A stretch of 33,525 nt of DNA from Candidatus Gastranaerophilales bacterium (GTDB lineage Bacteria > Cyanobacteriota > Vampirovibrionia > Gastranaerophilales > Gastranaerophilaceae). Of this stretch, positions 15,502 to 23,921 are shown in pieces. The position numbers were made by a program, and so were the translations under genes. The stretch is from NCBI GenBank assembly GCA_944323945.1, contig CALUUL010000018.1, positions 1 to 33,525 of the forward strand, written 5' to 3'. How positions within the stretch are numbered: position 1 is the stretch's first letter; the number at the start of each line of letters is the position of its first letter. The notes beneath the pieces were generated by a model, which was given only the letters and a program-made list of their open reading frames with translations, was not told the origin of the DNA and did not search any database.

Positions 15502-16458
15502 TCAATCAACTTGATTTTCTATTATATATCGTGGTCTTGCCTTAACTTCTTGGAATAATTGCCCCAGATATTCAGCGATTATCCCCATACATAATATCTG
15601 GACACCACTTATAAAACCAATAGCAACAACAATTGTTGCCCATCCGGGTACTACATTGTGTTTCATTAATTTATCTATAAATGCACTAAACCCGAGAACA
15701 AAACTTATAAAAGATATCATAAATCCTATAAATGTAACTATTCTTAGCGGAACTATACTGAAAGATGTAATTCCACTAATTGCTAAAGAGAATAAAGAAA
15801 TCGGAGAAAATTTAGTTTTACCGGCTTTTCTTGCTTTGACATCAAAATAAATATAATCTTTCTTGTAACCTAAATCATTAAAAATTCCTCTTAAGAATAG
15901 ATTTGTCTCTGGAAATTTTTCTAATGATTTCACTACTGCTTTACTAACAAGCCTATAATCAGAATGATTTATTTTAATTTTTACACCAAGTAAATTCATT
16001 AATTTATAAAAGGCTAATGCTGTATAACGCTTATATAAACTATCTGTTTTTCTGTCGTTTCTGATGCCTGCAACAATTTGTGCACCATTTTTATATTTTT
16101 GTATAAATTCTGCTATTTTTGTTTCATCTTGCTGTAAATCAGCATCTATTGAAATAAAACAATCTACATTATATTTTGAAGATTCTAAAAGCCCTGCCAA
16201 TATGGCTTTTTGATTTCCAAAATTTCTACTAAAACTTATTCCTTTTACTTTTCCATTAAATTTTTTATTATATTCTTTTATAAGGTTCCAAGTTGAATCA
16301 TTGCTTCCATCGTCAACATAGAAAATAAAACTTTGGTCAGATATTTCTCCTTTATTTTGTAATTCATAAAGTATGTCCAAAAGTCTTTCTGTTGTCGAAC
16401 AAATACACTCTTCTTCATTTAAACATGGAACTATTATTGATAAAACAGGTAAATTCAT
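15502..16458 (-). CDS. GT2 glycosyltransferase, GtrB/dolichol-phosphate-mannose-synthase type
   Basis: 318 aa. LSIIVPCLNEEE opens the GT-A fold and SIDADLQQD is the DxD metal/nucleotide motif. The protein ends with two membrane spans (about residues 230-260 and 270-300), as in GtrB/ArnC enzymes that charge undecaprenyl phosphate with a sugar. The donor and glycan are unknown. It is divergent from a YdjC-type deacetylase, which suggests a shared surface-glycan role. The frame opens at 16470; the ATG at 16458 is preferred because AAGGTG lies 9 nt upstream. Confidence 0.88.
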   Translation of the reverse strand: MNLPVLSIIVPCLNEEECICSTTERLLDILYELQNKGEISDQSFIFYVDDGSNDSTWNLIKEYNKKFNGKVKGISFSRNFGNQKAILAGLLESSKYNVDCFISIDADLQQDETKIAEFIQKYKNGAQIVAGIRNDRKTDSLYKRYTALAFYKLMNLLGVKIKINHSDYRLVSKAVVKSLEKFPETNLFLRGIFNDLGYKKDYIYFDVKARKAGKTKFSPISLFSLAISGITSFSIVPLRIVTFIGFMISFISFVLGFSAFIDKLMKHNVVPGWATIVVAIGFISGVQILCMGIIAEYLGQLFQEVKARPRYIIENQVD

Positions 16459-16518
16459 ATAGAAAAACACCTTTTATGCTAAAATTATATATATAATAAT
16501 AAAATATATTTGGACAAT
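16459..16518. promoter_or_regulatory. Divergent promoter region glycosyltransferase / deacetylase
   Basis: Sixty AT-rich bases serve both genes. A run of TATATATAATAAT around 16485-16500 gives -10-like boxes on both strands (TATAAT at 16492-16497 on plus). No clear -35 is visible on either side. Confidence 0.4.
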
Positions 16519-17349
16519 ATGCAAATGAAAAAAGTAATTATTAATGCAGATGATTTTGGTTATTCAGAAGAGAATAATGAAGCTATCAAACTTGGTTATA
16601 AAAGCGGTGTAATAACCTCAAGTAGTATATTAACAAATATGACTGGATTTGAACACGCTAAAAATGATGTATTACCACAAATTAATGATATTGATTTGGG
16701 GTTTCATTTTAATATTGTTGAAGGAAAGAGTATTATAAAGTCAAGTTTATTATGTGATAATAATGGTTATTTTAATAATAGTTATTTAAAAATTATATTA
16801 AAATCAAAAGATCCTTTATTTCAGTTAGCTTTGGAAAATGAATTTAGGGCTCAAATAGAAAAAATTTTACCATATCATAATATTTCACATATAGATTCTC
16901 ATATGCACACACATGCGATTCCGGAAATTTTCAATTTAACAATAAAATTAGCTAAAGAATATAATATTAAATATATAAGGAGTCAAAGAGAAATTCCTTA
17001 TTTTATTTGTTCAAAATCTTTTAATTTAAAATATCCTATAAATATTATTAAAAATTTACTCTTAAATTATTATACAAATATTAATTTAAAAAGACTGTTA
17101 AATACTAATGTATATACAAATCAATATTTTATTGGGGTTTTATATACCGGCATGATGCAAGAAGAAACCATATTAGGTGGTTTAAAAAGAGTAAGTAAAG
17201 ATAATTCTTTAACAGAAATTATATTTCATCCTACTGTTAATAAATTAAAGAAAAGTAATTATAGAGAGTTTTTAATAACACAAAATTCAAATTTTAAAGA
17301 AAATATTAAAAAATTAAATTTTGTTTTAACAAAATATTGTGAAAATTAA
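16519..17349 (+). CDS. YdjC/ChbG-type carbohydrate deacetylase
   Basis: 276 aa. The N-terminal VIINADDFGYSEENN is the YdjC metal and catalytic motif (NADDFG), and HIDSHMHTHAIPE supplies the metal-binding His residues. Family members deacetylate chitooligosaccharides or glycolipids such as hopanoid N-acetylglucosamine. Next to a GtrB-like transferase a role on a lipid-linked sugar is plausible but inferred. The frame can begin at TTG 16510; ATG 16519 or 16525 is more likely, with only a weak GGA as ribosome site. Its stop overlaps the stop of the convergent solenoid protein (TTAA at 17346-17349). Confidence 0.85.
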   Translation: MQMKKVIINADDFGYSEENNEAIKLGYKSGVITSSSILTNMTGFEHAKNDVLPQINDIDLGFHFNIVEGKSIIKSSLLCDNNGYFNNSYLKIILKSKDPLFQLALENEFRAQIEKILPYHNISHIDSHMHTHAIPEIFNLTIKLAKEYNIKYIRSQREIPYFICSKSFNLKYPINIIKNLLLNYYTNINLKRLLNTNVYTNQYFIGVLYTGMMQEETILGGLKRVSKDNSLTEIIFHPTVNKLKKSNYREFLITQNSNFKENIKKLNFVLTKYCEN

Positions 17350-19337
17350 TCTATATTTTTTATATAATTAATTATTTCTTGATTAGAATAGCCTTTTTCA
17401 AATAACGATAATATGCTATCAACTTTTATTTGGTCAATTTCGCCCATCTTTGTTTTACAAAAGTCGATAATATTTTCTATATCTTGGAATTGAACATCAT
17501 CTGAGGAAAAATTTAAAATTATTTCAGATAGTTTATTATCTATATCACCTGATGAGCTTTTACATTTTTTTAAAATCAATAGTATTTCTTCTGGACTATT
17601 TCCATTTTTACACAATGAAGAACACATATCTGCAACTTCATCTTTGATTTTATTTTCTAGTTTATTTGTTGCTTCGAGTAAAATAGCTTTTGAATATTCA
17701 AGAAATTTTGTCTCATTTTCTTTTGAAGAAGTTTGAGTTAGAAAATTATCTGCAAAATTGTATAAGATATTGATTGCATTTTCATCAATATGTCCTGATT
17801 TATCTTTGATTAGAGGTAATAGTTTTATTAGATTTGATTTATCTTCAAAAAATTGAGAGAAATAAATAACAACTTCTTTTAATTCTTTATTACTTTTAAC
17901 TTCAGGTAATAATGCAATTACTTCATTTCCTCCAATAACAGCAGAACTTAATGCACAAGCATTTTCAAGGTCTTCTTGATTATAAGAACCATCTTCTGTT
18001 CTTTTTATTGAAGATAAAATAGGTATAACATCAATACCTAAAGCACCTGATGATTTGATTTTACTAATGGCATTTAATTTGTTGATATCAATACTTCCAT
18101 TATCTATGCAAAAATCTGTCATATTTATTAGTTGATCATAAGTTATACCTTTATTTCTTAAAGATGATATTACTCGAAGATACTTAGAATCTATTTCTCC
18201 ATTACTATTTTTATATTTTTTTGCAAATTCAAGTAATAAATTTTCTTCAAGTTTTGTAATTAAATCATCATATTCTTTCTTTAAGTTATGAACTGACTGT
18301 CCTTCTATAGGGGATATATAAGTTACTTTATTTCCTTTCATTATAATTACATCATTTCCAACGCTAAAAGTGACTACTCCTAGCTGATTTATAGGATTGT
18401 TTCTTTCTGATTTTTCATTATTTCTAGTAGAAGATAATGCTTTTTTTAATGAAATAATAGAATTAACTGCTGAGTCTGAAATTGTTTTTTTATTTTGCTC
18501 AGTTGGTTTTATAGCGAGAGCATTTAAAATATTTATTATTGCATCAGGAGTGATTCCTGCTTTTTTCATTTTATAAATTTGTGCTTCAACCTTTTTAACA
18601 TCTTCAAAATCAGAATTTAGAAAGTTTGCAAGCTTTAAACTTTCGAAATCATCAAAATTTGCTTCTTTAAATTTCGAAATTTGATTGCATATTGAAACAT
18701 CAAAAACATTTTTACCTGTAGAATCTTTTTGAGATATAACTTCAAGTGCTTGAGGAATCATATTTGGGCTTATATCAGATTTAGCTAAAATCTCAATTGC
18801 ATTAGAAACGTCTGAGGGAATATGACCTTCTTCATCACAAAAATGTTTCAAAAGATATTCAATAAAATATATTTCTGAACCCGAAGAATCAAATGCAGAA
18901 ACGATTTTTCTTATATTATCATCAATAGTTCCATCAGCTTTTTTGTATGGTTCTAAAATTTTTGCTGCAACATCTATGTTTTCTGTATCGGTTTGCCTTC
19001 CTTGAATAGATTGTTGTCCACTGAATGATATAGGTTTATAATACGCTGATTGTTTTTTTGATTCTTCAGTTGAAAGAGATTTTAATATTTCGTTTATATT
19101 TGAATCAATCCATTCTTGTTCTTTTGGCAAGGATTCTTTTTTTGCCAAAATGCTTAATTTTTTAAGTAATTCTAACTCTTTTTCTTTAATGGTTTTGGAG
19201 TTTGACATATCAGATTTTGCAGCTTTCTTTTTAAAAGATTTATATTCTTGCTTTAAAGCTGCAAATTCACCTTTTGCTGAAATGTTTTGGCTTAAATTAT
19301 TTTCTTTTGCTGTCTTTCCAATTGAAATATCAGTCAT
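17346..19337 (-). CDS. Large helical-repeat (solenoid) protein of unknown function
   Basis: 663 aa without signal peptide or membrane span. After a charged Lys/Ser-rich N-terminus (1-100) it consists of degenerate two-helix units. A G-x-I-D signature (ADGTID, SNGEID, DNGSID, KSGHID, SSGDID, KMGEID and weaker forms) recurs at residues about 136, 171, 208, 380, 414, 450, 515, 597 and 632, mostly 34-37 apart. A second helix of the type KGISxxxIxxILxxC lies between them. No known repeat family was recognised. An all-alpha adhesion or scaffold role is a guess. AAAAGG six bases before ATG 19337 fixes the start; the longer frame begins at 19364. Confidence 0.75.
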   Translation of the reverse strand: MTDISIGKTAKENNLSQNISAKGEFAALKQEYKSFKKKAAKSDMSNSKTIKEKELELLKKLSILAKKESLPKEQEWIDSNINEILKSLSTEESKKQSAYYKPISFSGQQSIQGRQTDTENIDVAAKILEPYKKADGTIDDNIRKIVSAFDSSGSEIYFIEYLLKHFCDEEGHIPSDVSNAIEILAKSDISPNMIPQALEVISQKDSTGKNVFDVSICNQISKFKEANFDDFESLKLANFLNSDFEDVKKVEAQIYKMKKAGITPDAIINILNALAIKPTEQNKKTISDSAVNSIISLKKALSSTRNNEKSERNNPINQLGVVTFSVGNDVIIMKGNKVTYISPIEGQSVHNLKKEYDDLITKLEENLLLEFAKKYKNSNGEIDSKYLRVISSLRNKGITYDQLINMTDFCIDNGSIDINKLNAISKIKSSGALGIDVIPILSSIKRTEDGSYNQEDLENACALSSAVIGGNEVIALLPEVKSNKELKEVVIYFSQFFEDKSNLIKLLPLIKDKSGHIDENAINILYNFADNFLTQTSSKENETKFLEYSKAILLEATNKLENKIKDEVADMCSSLCKNGNSPEEILLILKKCKSSSGDIDNKLSEIILNFSSDDVQFQDIENIIDFCKTKMGEIDQIKVDSILSLFEKGYSNQEIINYIKNID

Positions 19338-19595
19338 ATTATACCTTTTCTCTTGATAAAACACTTAATTTTACTAAATTCCGAATATGTTTAATTACGG
19401 TAAAAAAAAAACTAACTTTAATTAAATTGCGTAATAGAAACCTGTTGTGGTTACATTTGTTTACAATCAAAGATTTATTAAAATTTCAATTTTATGTAAA
19501 CTAATGTAACGTTTCATATTTTTTTTGTAAATTAAAAAAATTTAGTATATTTTTTTTACGCGGATAAAAAATAAATCGGAATAAAGGTAAGAAAA
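19338..19595. promoter_or_regulatory. Divergent intergenic region with a 15-bp inverted repeat
   Basis: A 258-bp AT-rich gap between the solenoid gene (minus) and a small unknown gene (plus). It holds an inverted repeat GTTACATTTGTTTAC (19450-19464) / GTAAACTAATGTAAC (19496-19510), 14 of 15 positions matching, 31 nt apart. The arms could be operator half-sites or a large hairpin. There are long A and T runs around 19405 and 19520-19560. No coding frame was seen. Confidence 0.5.
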
Positions 19596-19943
19596 ATGTT
19601 TAACGAAGAGAAAAAAGTAATAGTAGAATGGATTAATGAAAACGAATGTGCAAAAAATCGAACTAAGGAAATCTATAATACTCCTAAAATGTCAAATCCA
19701 ATATATATTTCGCATAATACAGATAACTTATCACAAATGATAACAAATGTTTTAGATGAAGAATTACCAATGTTAAAAAACAATTCTCTCCTTCACGATT
19801 TAGTTTTGTATACATTGATGGAAAGAATGAAGACTGTACAAACTGTAAAAAATGTTTTATCATATATAAAGGGGAACTGTGCAAAAAAAGTTCAAGATGT
19901 ATATTTTGAAAATGGAGAAGTTCGAATAAAATGTTCAATTTAA
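19596..19943 (+). CDS. Hypothetical protein, 115 aa
   Basis: No family recognised. It is soluble and mixed charge, with a C-terminal alpha-beta end (KVQDVYFENGEVRIKCSI) and helical middle (MITNVLDEELPMLKNNSLLHDLVLYTLMERMKTV). A good SD (AAAGG, 8 nt spacing) supports the start. Its last 13 bases overlap the next small gene, so both are probably made together. Confidence 0.7.
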   Translation: MFNEEKKVIVEWINENECAKNRTKEIYNTPKMSNPIYISHNTDNLSQMITNVLDEELPMLKNNSLLHDLVLYTLMERMKTVQTVKNVLSYIKGNCAKKVQDVYFENGEVRIKCSI

Positions 19944-20233
19944 AACATTTTAAACTTGTAAAAGAATTAAAAAATATGAAGTCGCAAATTGATTGGCTTC
20001 AGTTCTCTTCCTTAAAAAATAGTAAAAAAGATAGACTTTTAGATTCAATTATAGCTGACAATAAATTTGTCGCGGAAGATTTAAAGATTAGAGCTATGGT
20101 TGAAGATATGTTGAAAAAAGAATTTTCTGATGAAATTGTAAATCTAAAATCATATGATTTTCTTGTGGATTCAGTTGTAAATAAATTAAAGCAAAAACAA
20201 CTGACAGATTCTTCTTTGTCCGAAATTGAATAA
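19931..20233 (+). CDS. Hypothetical helical protein, 100 aa
   Basis: No family recognised. The composition is Lys/Leu-rich and helical (LVKELKNMKSQIDWLQF, VEDMLKKEFSDEIVNL, LVDSVVNKLKQKQL), and an amphipathic coiled coil is likely. It overlaps the preceding gene by 13 bases, with GGAGAAG 13 nt upstream as ribosome site. A two-gene unit of small partner proteins is an inference from the overlap. Confidence 0.65.
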   Translation: MFNLKHFKLVKELKNMKSQIDWLQFSSLKNSKKDRLLDSIIADNKFVAEDLKIRAMVEDMLKKEFSDEIVNLKSYDFLVDSVVNKLKQKQLTDSSLSEIE

Positions 20234-20277
20234 TTATTAGTTTTAGTAATTATCCTATTAGGGAATGTATTAATTAT

Positions 20278-20331
20278 TTTTTCCTATCAAGATAATAACG
20301 GTTTTAGTACCGTATTTTTATATAGGAGAAA
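20278..20331 (+). promoter_or_regulatory. Candidate RNA thermometer in the hsp20 leader
   Basis: UUUUUCCUAU (20278-20287) can pair with AUAGGAGAAA (20322-20331), covering the whole Shine-Dalgarno of hsp20 with ten pairs including one U-G wobble. Between them ACGGU...ACCGU forms an inner hairpin. Weak AU pairing with a wobble at the SD, upstream of a small heat shock gene, is the layout of ROSE-like and cyanobacterial hsp17 thermometers. It is predicted by eye only. Confidence 0.5.
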
Positions 20332-20335
20332 TAAT

Positions 20336-20794
20336 ATGAAATACTTAATAAAAAAGCCGGATACTTTTTTAAATACATTGAATGAAGATATTAATGCAAT
20401 ACTTCAAAGAAGTTTTGATAATTTATTTCCTGAATATATTTTTCACCAAGAGTTAAAAGGAATGGCAATGCCTGTTGATGTGAAAGAATATGATGAAAAA
20501 TACTGTGTAAAAGTAGAACTTCCAGGAATAGATAAAGATGATATAAATATTGATATAAATAAATCATACGTCAAAATAGATGCAAAAAAAGAGATAGAAA
20601 AAGAAGAAGATAAAAAACATAAATACCATAAAACAGAATTTAGATATGGAACATATTCTAGAACATTATATTTCCCTTATGAAATAGATGTTGATAAATC
20701 TTCTGCTGACTTAAAAAAAGGAATACTGGAACTTCACTTACCAAAAATGCATGTAGAAAACAACGAAACAAAAAAGCTTGAAATAAAAGATTAG
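20336..20794 (+). CDS. hsp20: Small heat shock protein, Hsp20/alpha-crystallin family
   Basis: 152 aa. The alpha-crystallin domain starts at about residue 43 (MPVDVKEYDEKYCVKVELPGIDKDDI). It has the usual FRYGTYSRTLYFP strand and the KKGILELHLPK motif (A-x-x-x-G-x-L form: ADLKKGILELHLP). The N-terminal arm is short and the C-terminus ends in a charged tail without a clear I-x-I motif. It is an ATP-independent holdase. SD AGGAGA is strong in sequence but probably masked at low temperature by the leader. The next gene begins 5 nt after the stop. Confidence 0.93.
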   Translation: MKYLIKKPDTFLNTLNEDINAILQRSFDNLFPEYIFHQELKGMAMPVDVKEYDEKYCVKVELPGIDKDDINIDINKSYVKIDAKKEIEKEEDKKHKYHKTEFRYGTYSRTLYFPYEIDVDKSSADLKKGILELHLPKMHVENNETKKLEIKD

Positions 20795-20799
20795 CTATA

Positions 20800-21039
20800 A
20801 TGACAGTTATTATAGGTATAAAACTTCCGGAAAAAATGCATAATGCAGTTGAATTGCAAAAAATATTAACGGAATTCAACTGCATTATAAAAATGCGTGT
20901 CGGAATTAATAATTCTTCTTTGTTTTGTTCTTCAAGCGGAATAATACTATTACAAATTGAAAATACGGACAATTCTTTAACATTAGAGCGTGCTTTACTT
21001 GAAATTAGTGGAATAGAAATACAAAGAATGATTTTTTAA
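20800..21039 (+). CDS. ACT-like small protein resembling hydrogenase-system regulator TM1266
   Basis: 79 aa with a beta-alpha-beta ACT-like pattern: IIGIKLPEKMHNAVELQKILTEFNCIIKMRVGI, then a strand-rich middle and LERALLEISGIEIQRM. The arrangement matches the short iron-only-hydrogenase-system regulator family (TM1266-like), which lacks a DNA-binding domain, but the glycine-rich middle differs. No hydrogenase gene is in the window. It sits between hsp20 and a CoADR-type oxidoreductase, 12 nt before the latter, so it may be cotranscribed with both. The call is tentative. Confidence 0.5.
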   Translation: MTVIIGIKLPEKMHNAVELQKILTEFNCIIKMRVGINNSSLFCSSSGIILLQIENTDNSLTLERALLEISGIEIQRMIF

Positions 21040-21051
21040 AAAGGAGCGAAA

Positions 21052-22416
21052 ATGCCCGAAAAAGTTGTAATAATAGGTGGAGGAGCTGCAGGTCCTAAAA
21101 CAGCAGCAAAACTTAGGCGTGAACGTTCGGATTTAATAATAGACTTATATACACAAGAAGAAATTATTTCCTATTCAGCTTGTGGACTTCCATATTATAT
21201 AGAGGATATTATTAAAGATTCGAAAACATTAATTATGAGGACCCCTGAAGATTTCAAAAAACAAAATATAAATATTCATATAAATCAAAAATGCATAAAA
21301 GTTGATACACGAAAAAAAATTGTTTTAATTGAAAATTTAAAAACACTTGATGTATATGAAGTTCCTTTTGATATTCTAGTTATAGCAACGGGTGCAACAC
21401 CAGAAATACCAAATATTAGAAATATAGATTTAAAGAATATATTTACATTAAGGACAATTGATGATGGAATAAAAATAAAAGAAAAAATGTTTCAATCTAA
21501 GAAAGCTGTTTTAATTGGTGGAGGATATATTTCTATAGAAGTTATGGAAGCATTTGTAAAAAACAATTTACAAGTAACTTTGATAGAAAAGAATCCACAT
21601 ATATTAAAGATGTTTGATGATGATTTTGCAAAAATAATTACAGACTATATTATAGGGAGAAATCCAGGTCAAGTTAATATTCTTACAAATGAAGAAGTAG
21701 TTACATTTCTTGGAAATGAAAAAGGAGAAGTAAATAAGGTAATTACTGCATCAGGGAAACAAATAGAAACAGATTTAGTAGTTCTTGGAACAGGTGTAAG
21801 ACCAAACACAGACTTTCTTATTGGAAGTGATATAAAGCTTAGTGTTAAAAACAGTATAAAAGTTGGCAACACAATGAGAACATCAAAAACAGGAATATAT
21901 GCTGTTGGAGATTGTAGTGATAACTTTAATCTTATTACAAACAGATATACTTGGGTTCCCATGGGGTCAACTGCAAATAAAGAAGGTAGATGTGCTGCAA
22001 TTAATATAGCTGGAGGCAATTGTTTATTTGATGGTATTTTAAACTCAACAATTACCAGATACTTTGATTTTACTATTTCAATAATTGGAATTAGTTATCA
22101 AGAAGCATTACAATTAGGGTTTAAACCTGAATATGCAATCGTGACCAAAAGAGATAAAGCAGGATATATGCCTGATAATGGTACATTGACTCTTAAATTA
22201 ATAGCAGATAGAAATACACATACAATATTAGGTATACAAGGAATTGGAGAAGGAGAAGTTAATCAAAGAATAAACACAGTAATTCCGGCTATATTAGGGA
22301 AAACAAAGCTGGAGTCATTTATGAATTTAGATTTACCATATTCACCTCCATATTCACCGGCAATTGATCCTGTATTAAATGCGGCACAAATTGTTTACCA
22401 TAAAATTAATGTTTAG
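21052..22416 (+). CDS. FAD-dependent CoA-disulfide reductase / NADH oxidase-like protein
   Basis: 454 aa, the usual length. An N-terminal FAD Rossmann motif (VIIGGGAAGPKTAAKLRR), a second NAD(P) motif (AVLIGGGYISIEV) and TGIYAVGDCSDN for the FAD ribityl contact are visible. The single redox Cys44 in YSACGLPYYIED marks the CoADR/Nox/Npsr group that cycles through a Cys-SH or Cys-S-SCoA state. In an anaerobe it may reduce CoA disulfide, polysulfide or oxygen. SD AAGGAG lies upstream. Which substrate it uses cannot be told from the sequence. Confidence 0.85.
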   Translation: MPEKVVIIGGGAAGPKTAAKLRRERSDLIIDLYTQEEIISYSACGLPYYIEDIIKDSKTLIMRTPEDFKKQNINIHINQKCIKVDTRKKIVLIENLKTLDVYEVPFDILVIATGATPEIPNIRNIDLKNIFTLRTIDDGIKIKEKMFQSKKAVLIGGGYISIEVMEAFVKNNLQVTLIEKNPHILKMFDDDFAKIITDYIIGRNPGQVNILTNEEVVTFLGNEKGEVNKVITASGKQIETDLVVLGTGVRPNTDFLIGSDIKLSVKNSIKVGNTMRTSKTGIYAVGDCSDNFNLITNRYTWVPMGSTANKEGRCAAINIAGGNCLFDGILNSTITRYFDFTISIIGISYQEALQLGFKPEYAIVTKRDKAGYMPDNGTLTLKLIADRNTHTILGIQGIGEGEVNQRINTVIPAILGKTKLESFMNLDLPYSPPYSPAIDPVLNAAQIVYHKINV

Positions 22417-22449
22417 TTATTGTTAATTTTATAAAAAAAATAATATATG

Positions 22450-22483
22450 AAAAGAAAACCTGATAAAAATCAGGTTTTCTTTT
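22450..22483. terminator. Bidirectional intrinsic terminator
   Basis: A perfect 15-bp stem (22450-22464 with 22469-22483; core AAAACCTGAT/ATCAGGTTTT) with an AAAA loop and T tracts on both strands. It separates the convergent oxidoreductase and ctpA genes. Confidence 0.92.
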
Positions 22484-22511
22484 TTTACAAACATTATATT
22501 TTGAATAATAA

Positions 22512-23741
22512 TTAACGATTAGCAGACATTTTTTCATTTTTTATCATTTGTAAGAGAACTTCTTGTGCTTTTGCCAGCTGTACATCATTTTTATCTTTAA
22601 TATTCTCCTCTGTTAGTTTTATTTCTATATCAGGAGCAATGCCCTTTTTATTAATATCAGTACCATTAGGCGTTAAATATTTCTGTACAGTGATATTTAA
22701 TCCTGCACCAAATGGGCTTAAAGGTTTTACTTCTTGAACCAATCCTTTACCAAATGTATTTTCACCTACAAGAATAGCTCTTTGATTATCTTTTAAAGCC
22801 CCAGACATTATTTCACTAGCTGATGCACTTCCTTTGTTAATCAAAATAACCAAAGGTTGAGTCGAAAAATATCTTTTAGAAGATCTGGAAGTATCTTTAT
22901 AACCATCTCTATCAACGGTGCTGACTATTATTTCGTCATCTAAGAATAAATCTGATATTTCAATTGCGTTTGTTAATAAACCACCTGTATTAGCTCTAAG
23001 GTCAATAATTATACCTTCTTTGTCTTTATAAGATTGCATTATATTTTTAAATTCAGTACTTACATTTCTTCCCATAAAAGAACTAAGTCTTATATATCCT
23101 ATTTTATCATTTAACTTGAAGTTATCAGGTAGTTTTTGCGAAATAGATTTAATTTGAATTTCATCTCTTACAATTTTATATGTTTTATTTGGTACACCTT
23201 TTCTCTTTATAAGAAGTTCAACCGTTGTACCTTTTTTCCCTCTTATTTTATCAGCAGCTTTGTCTATAGACATATCTTTTGTTGATAAGCCGTCAATTGC
23301 TAGAATTTCATCTTCCGCAAGAAGACCGGCTTTTTCACCAGGAGTATCTTCAATGGGGGAAATAACTAATATTTTCCCATCTCTAAGTCCCATTTGAATT
23401 CCAATACCACATAAGGAACCCTTAATCATATTTTTTTCTTCTTCAAATTCTTTAGGTGGTACAAAACGTGTATATTTATCATTCAAACTGGCAACCATAG
23501 TATCTATAGCTACATAAGCATCTTCCGGTGTTTTAATTTTATCATCATATTTATGACGCCATTTATTCCAATCCTGACCATTATTTGTTTGGTCTAAGAA
23601 TCTGGAATTAACAATCTTCCAAACCATATCATACAAAACAGTTTCTGATTCAGCCATTGCAGTATTACTTCTATTACAAGTAATACTTACCATAATTAAT
23701 GCAAGCGTTATTAATGCCGTATTTTTTAAAAACTTTTTCAC
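22512..23741 (-). CDS. ctpA: Carboxy-terminal processing protease, S41 family
   Basis: 409 aa. It begins with an N-terminal signal peptide or anchor (about residues 1-30, KKFLKNTALITLALIMVSI, with an AMA-E cleavage-like site). A PDZ domain follows at about 110-190 (GIGIQMG...ISPIEDTPGEKAGLLAEDEILAIDG) and then the S41 core. The Ser-Lys dyad is Ser307 in GSASASE and Lys332 in TFGKGLVQ, 25 apart as in Tsp/CtpB. It trims C-termini of exported proteins in the envelope. It is a single gene between a terminator and a divergent peroxiredoxin. Confidence 0.93.
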   Translation of the reverse strand: MKKFLKNTALITLALIMVSITCNRSNTAMAESETVLYDMVWKIVNSRFLDQTNNGQDWNKWRHKYDDKIKTPEDAYVAIDTMVASLNDKYTRFVPPKEFEEEKNMIKGSLCGIGIQMGLRDGKILVISPIEDTPGEKAGLLAEDEILAIDGLSTKDMSIDKAADKIRGKKGTTVELLIKRKGVPNKTYKIVRDEIQIKSISQKLPDNFKLNDKIGYIRLSSFMGRNVSTEFKNIMQSYKDKEGIIIDLRANTGGLLTNAIEISDLFLDDEIIVSTVDRDGYKDTSRSSKRYFSTQPLVILINKGSASASEIMSGALKDNQRAILVGENTFGKGLVQEVKPLSPFGAGLNITVQKYLTPNGTDINKKGIAPDIEIKLTEENIKDKNDVQLAKAQEVLLQMIKNEKMSANR

Positions 23742-23921
23742 AACTCTCTCCTTGTTAAACTAATTATAATATAAAATACTTTATTTGTTTATTCCCACTA
23801 TAGTTATATGACTATTTTAGAATAATAAAGTTTCACTATTTATAAAATAAACTTAAAAATTAACTAATAAGTTAATGTCAATAATGATTACGAAGATTAA
23901 AATGGCAAAAAAGGAGTAAAA
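23742..23921. promoter_or_regulatory. Divergent intergenic region ctpA / bcp with a short dyad
   Basis: 180 AT-rich bases serve both genes. ATTAACT-AATA-AGTTAAT at 23859-23876 is a 7-bp dyad that could be an operator, about 50 nt before the peroxiredoxin start. AAGGAG lies just before that ATG. The dyad does not match a PerR box. No coding frame was seen. Confidence 0.35.

Noticed and set aside
20252..20265. CIRCE-like heat-shock operator before hsp20
   Set aside because: TCCTATTAGGGA is a tiny imperfect dyad without the 9-bp arms of CIRCE.
23859..23876. PerR operator before the peroxiredoxin
   Set aside because: ATTAACTAATAAGTTAAT is a dyad but does not match the PerR consensus; kept only as an unnamed possible site.
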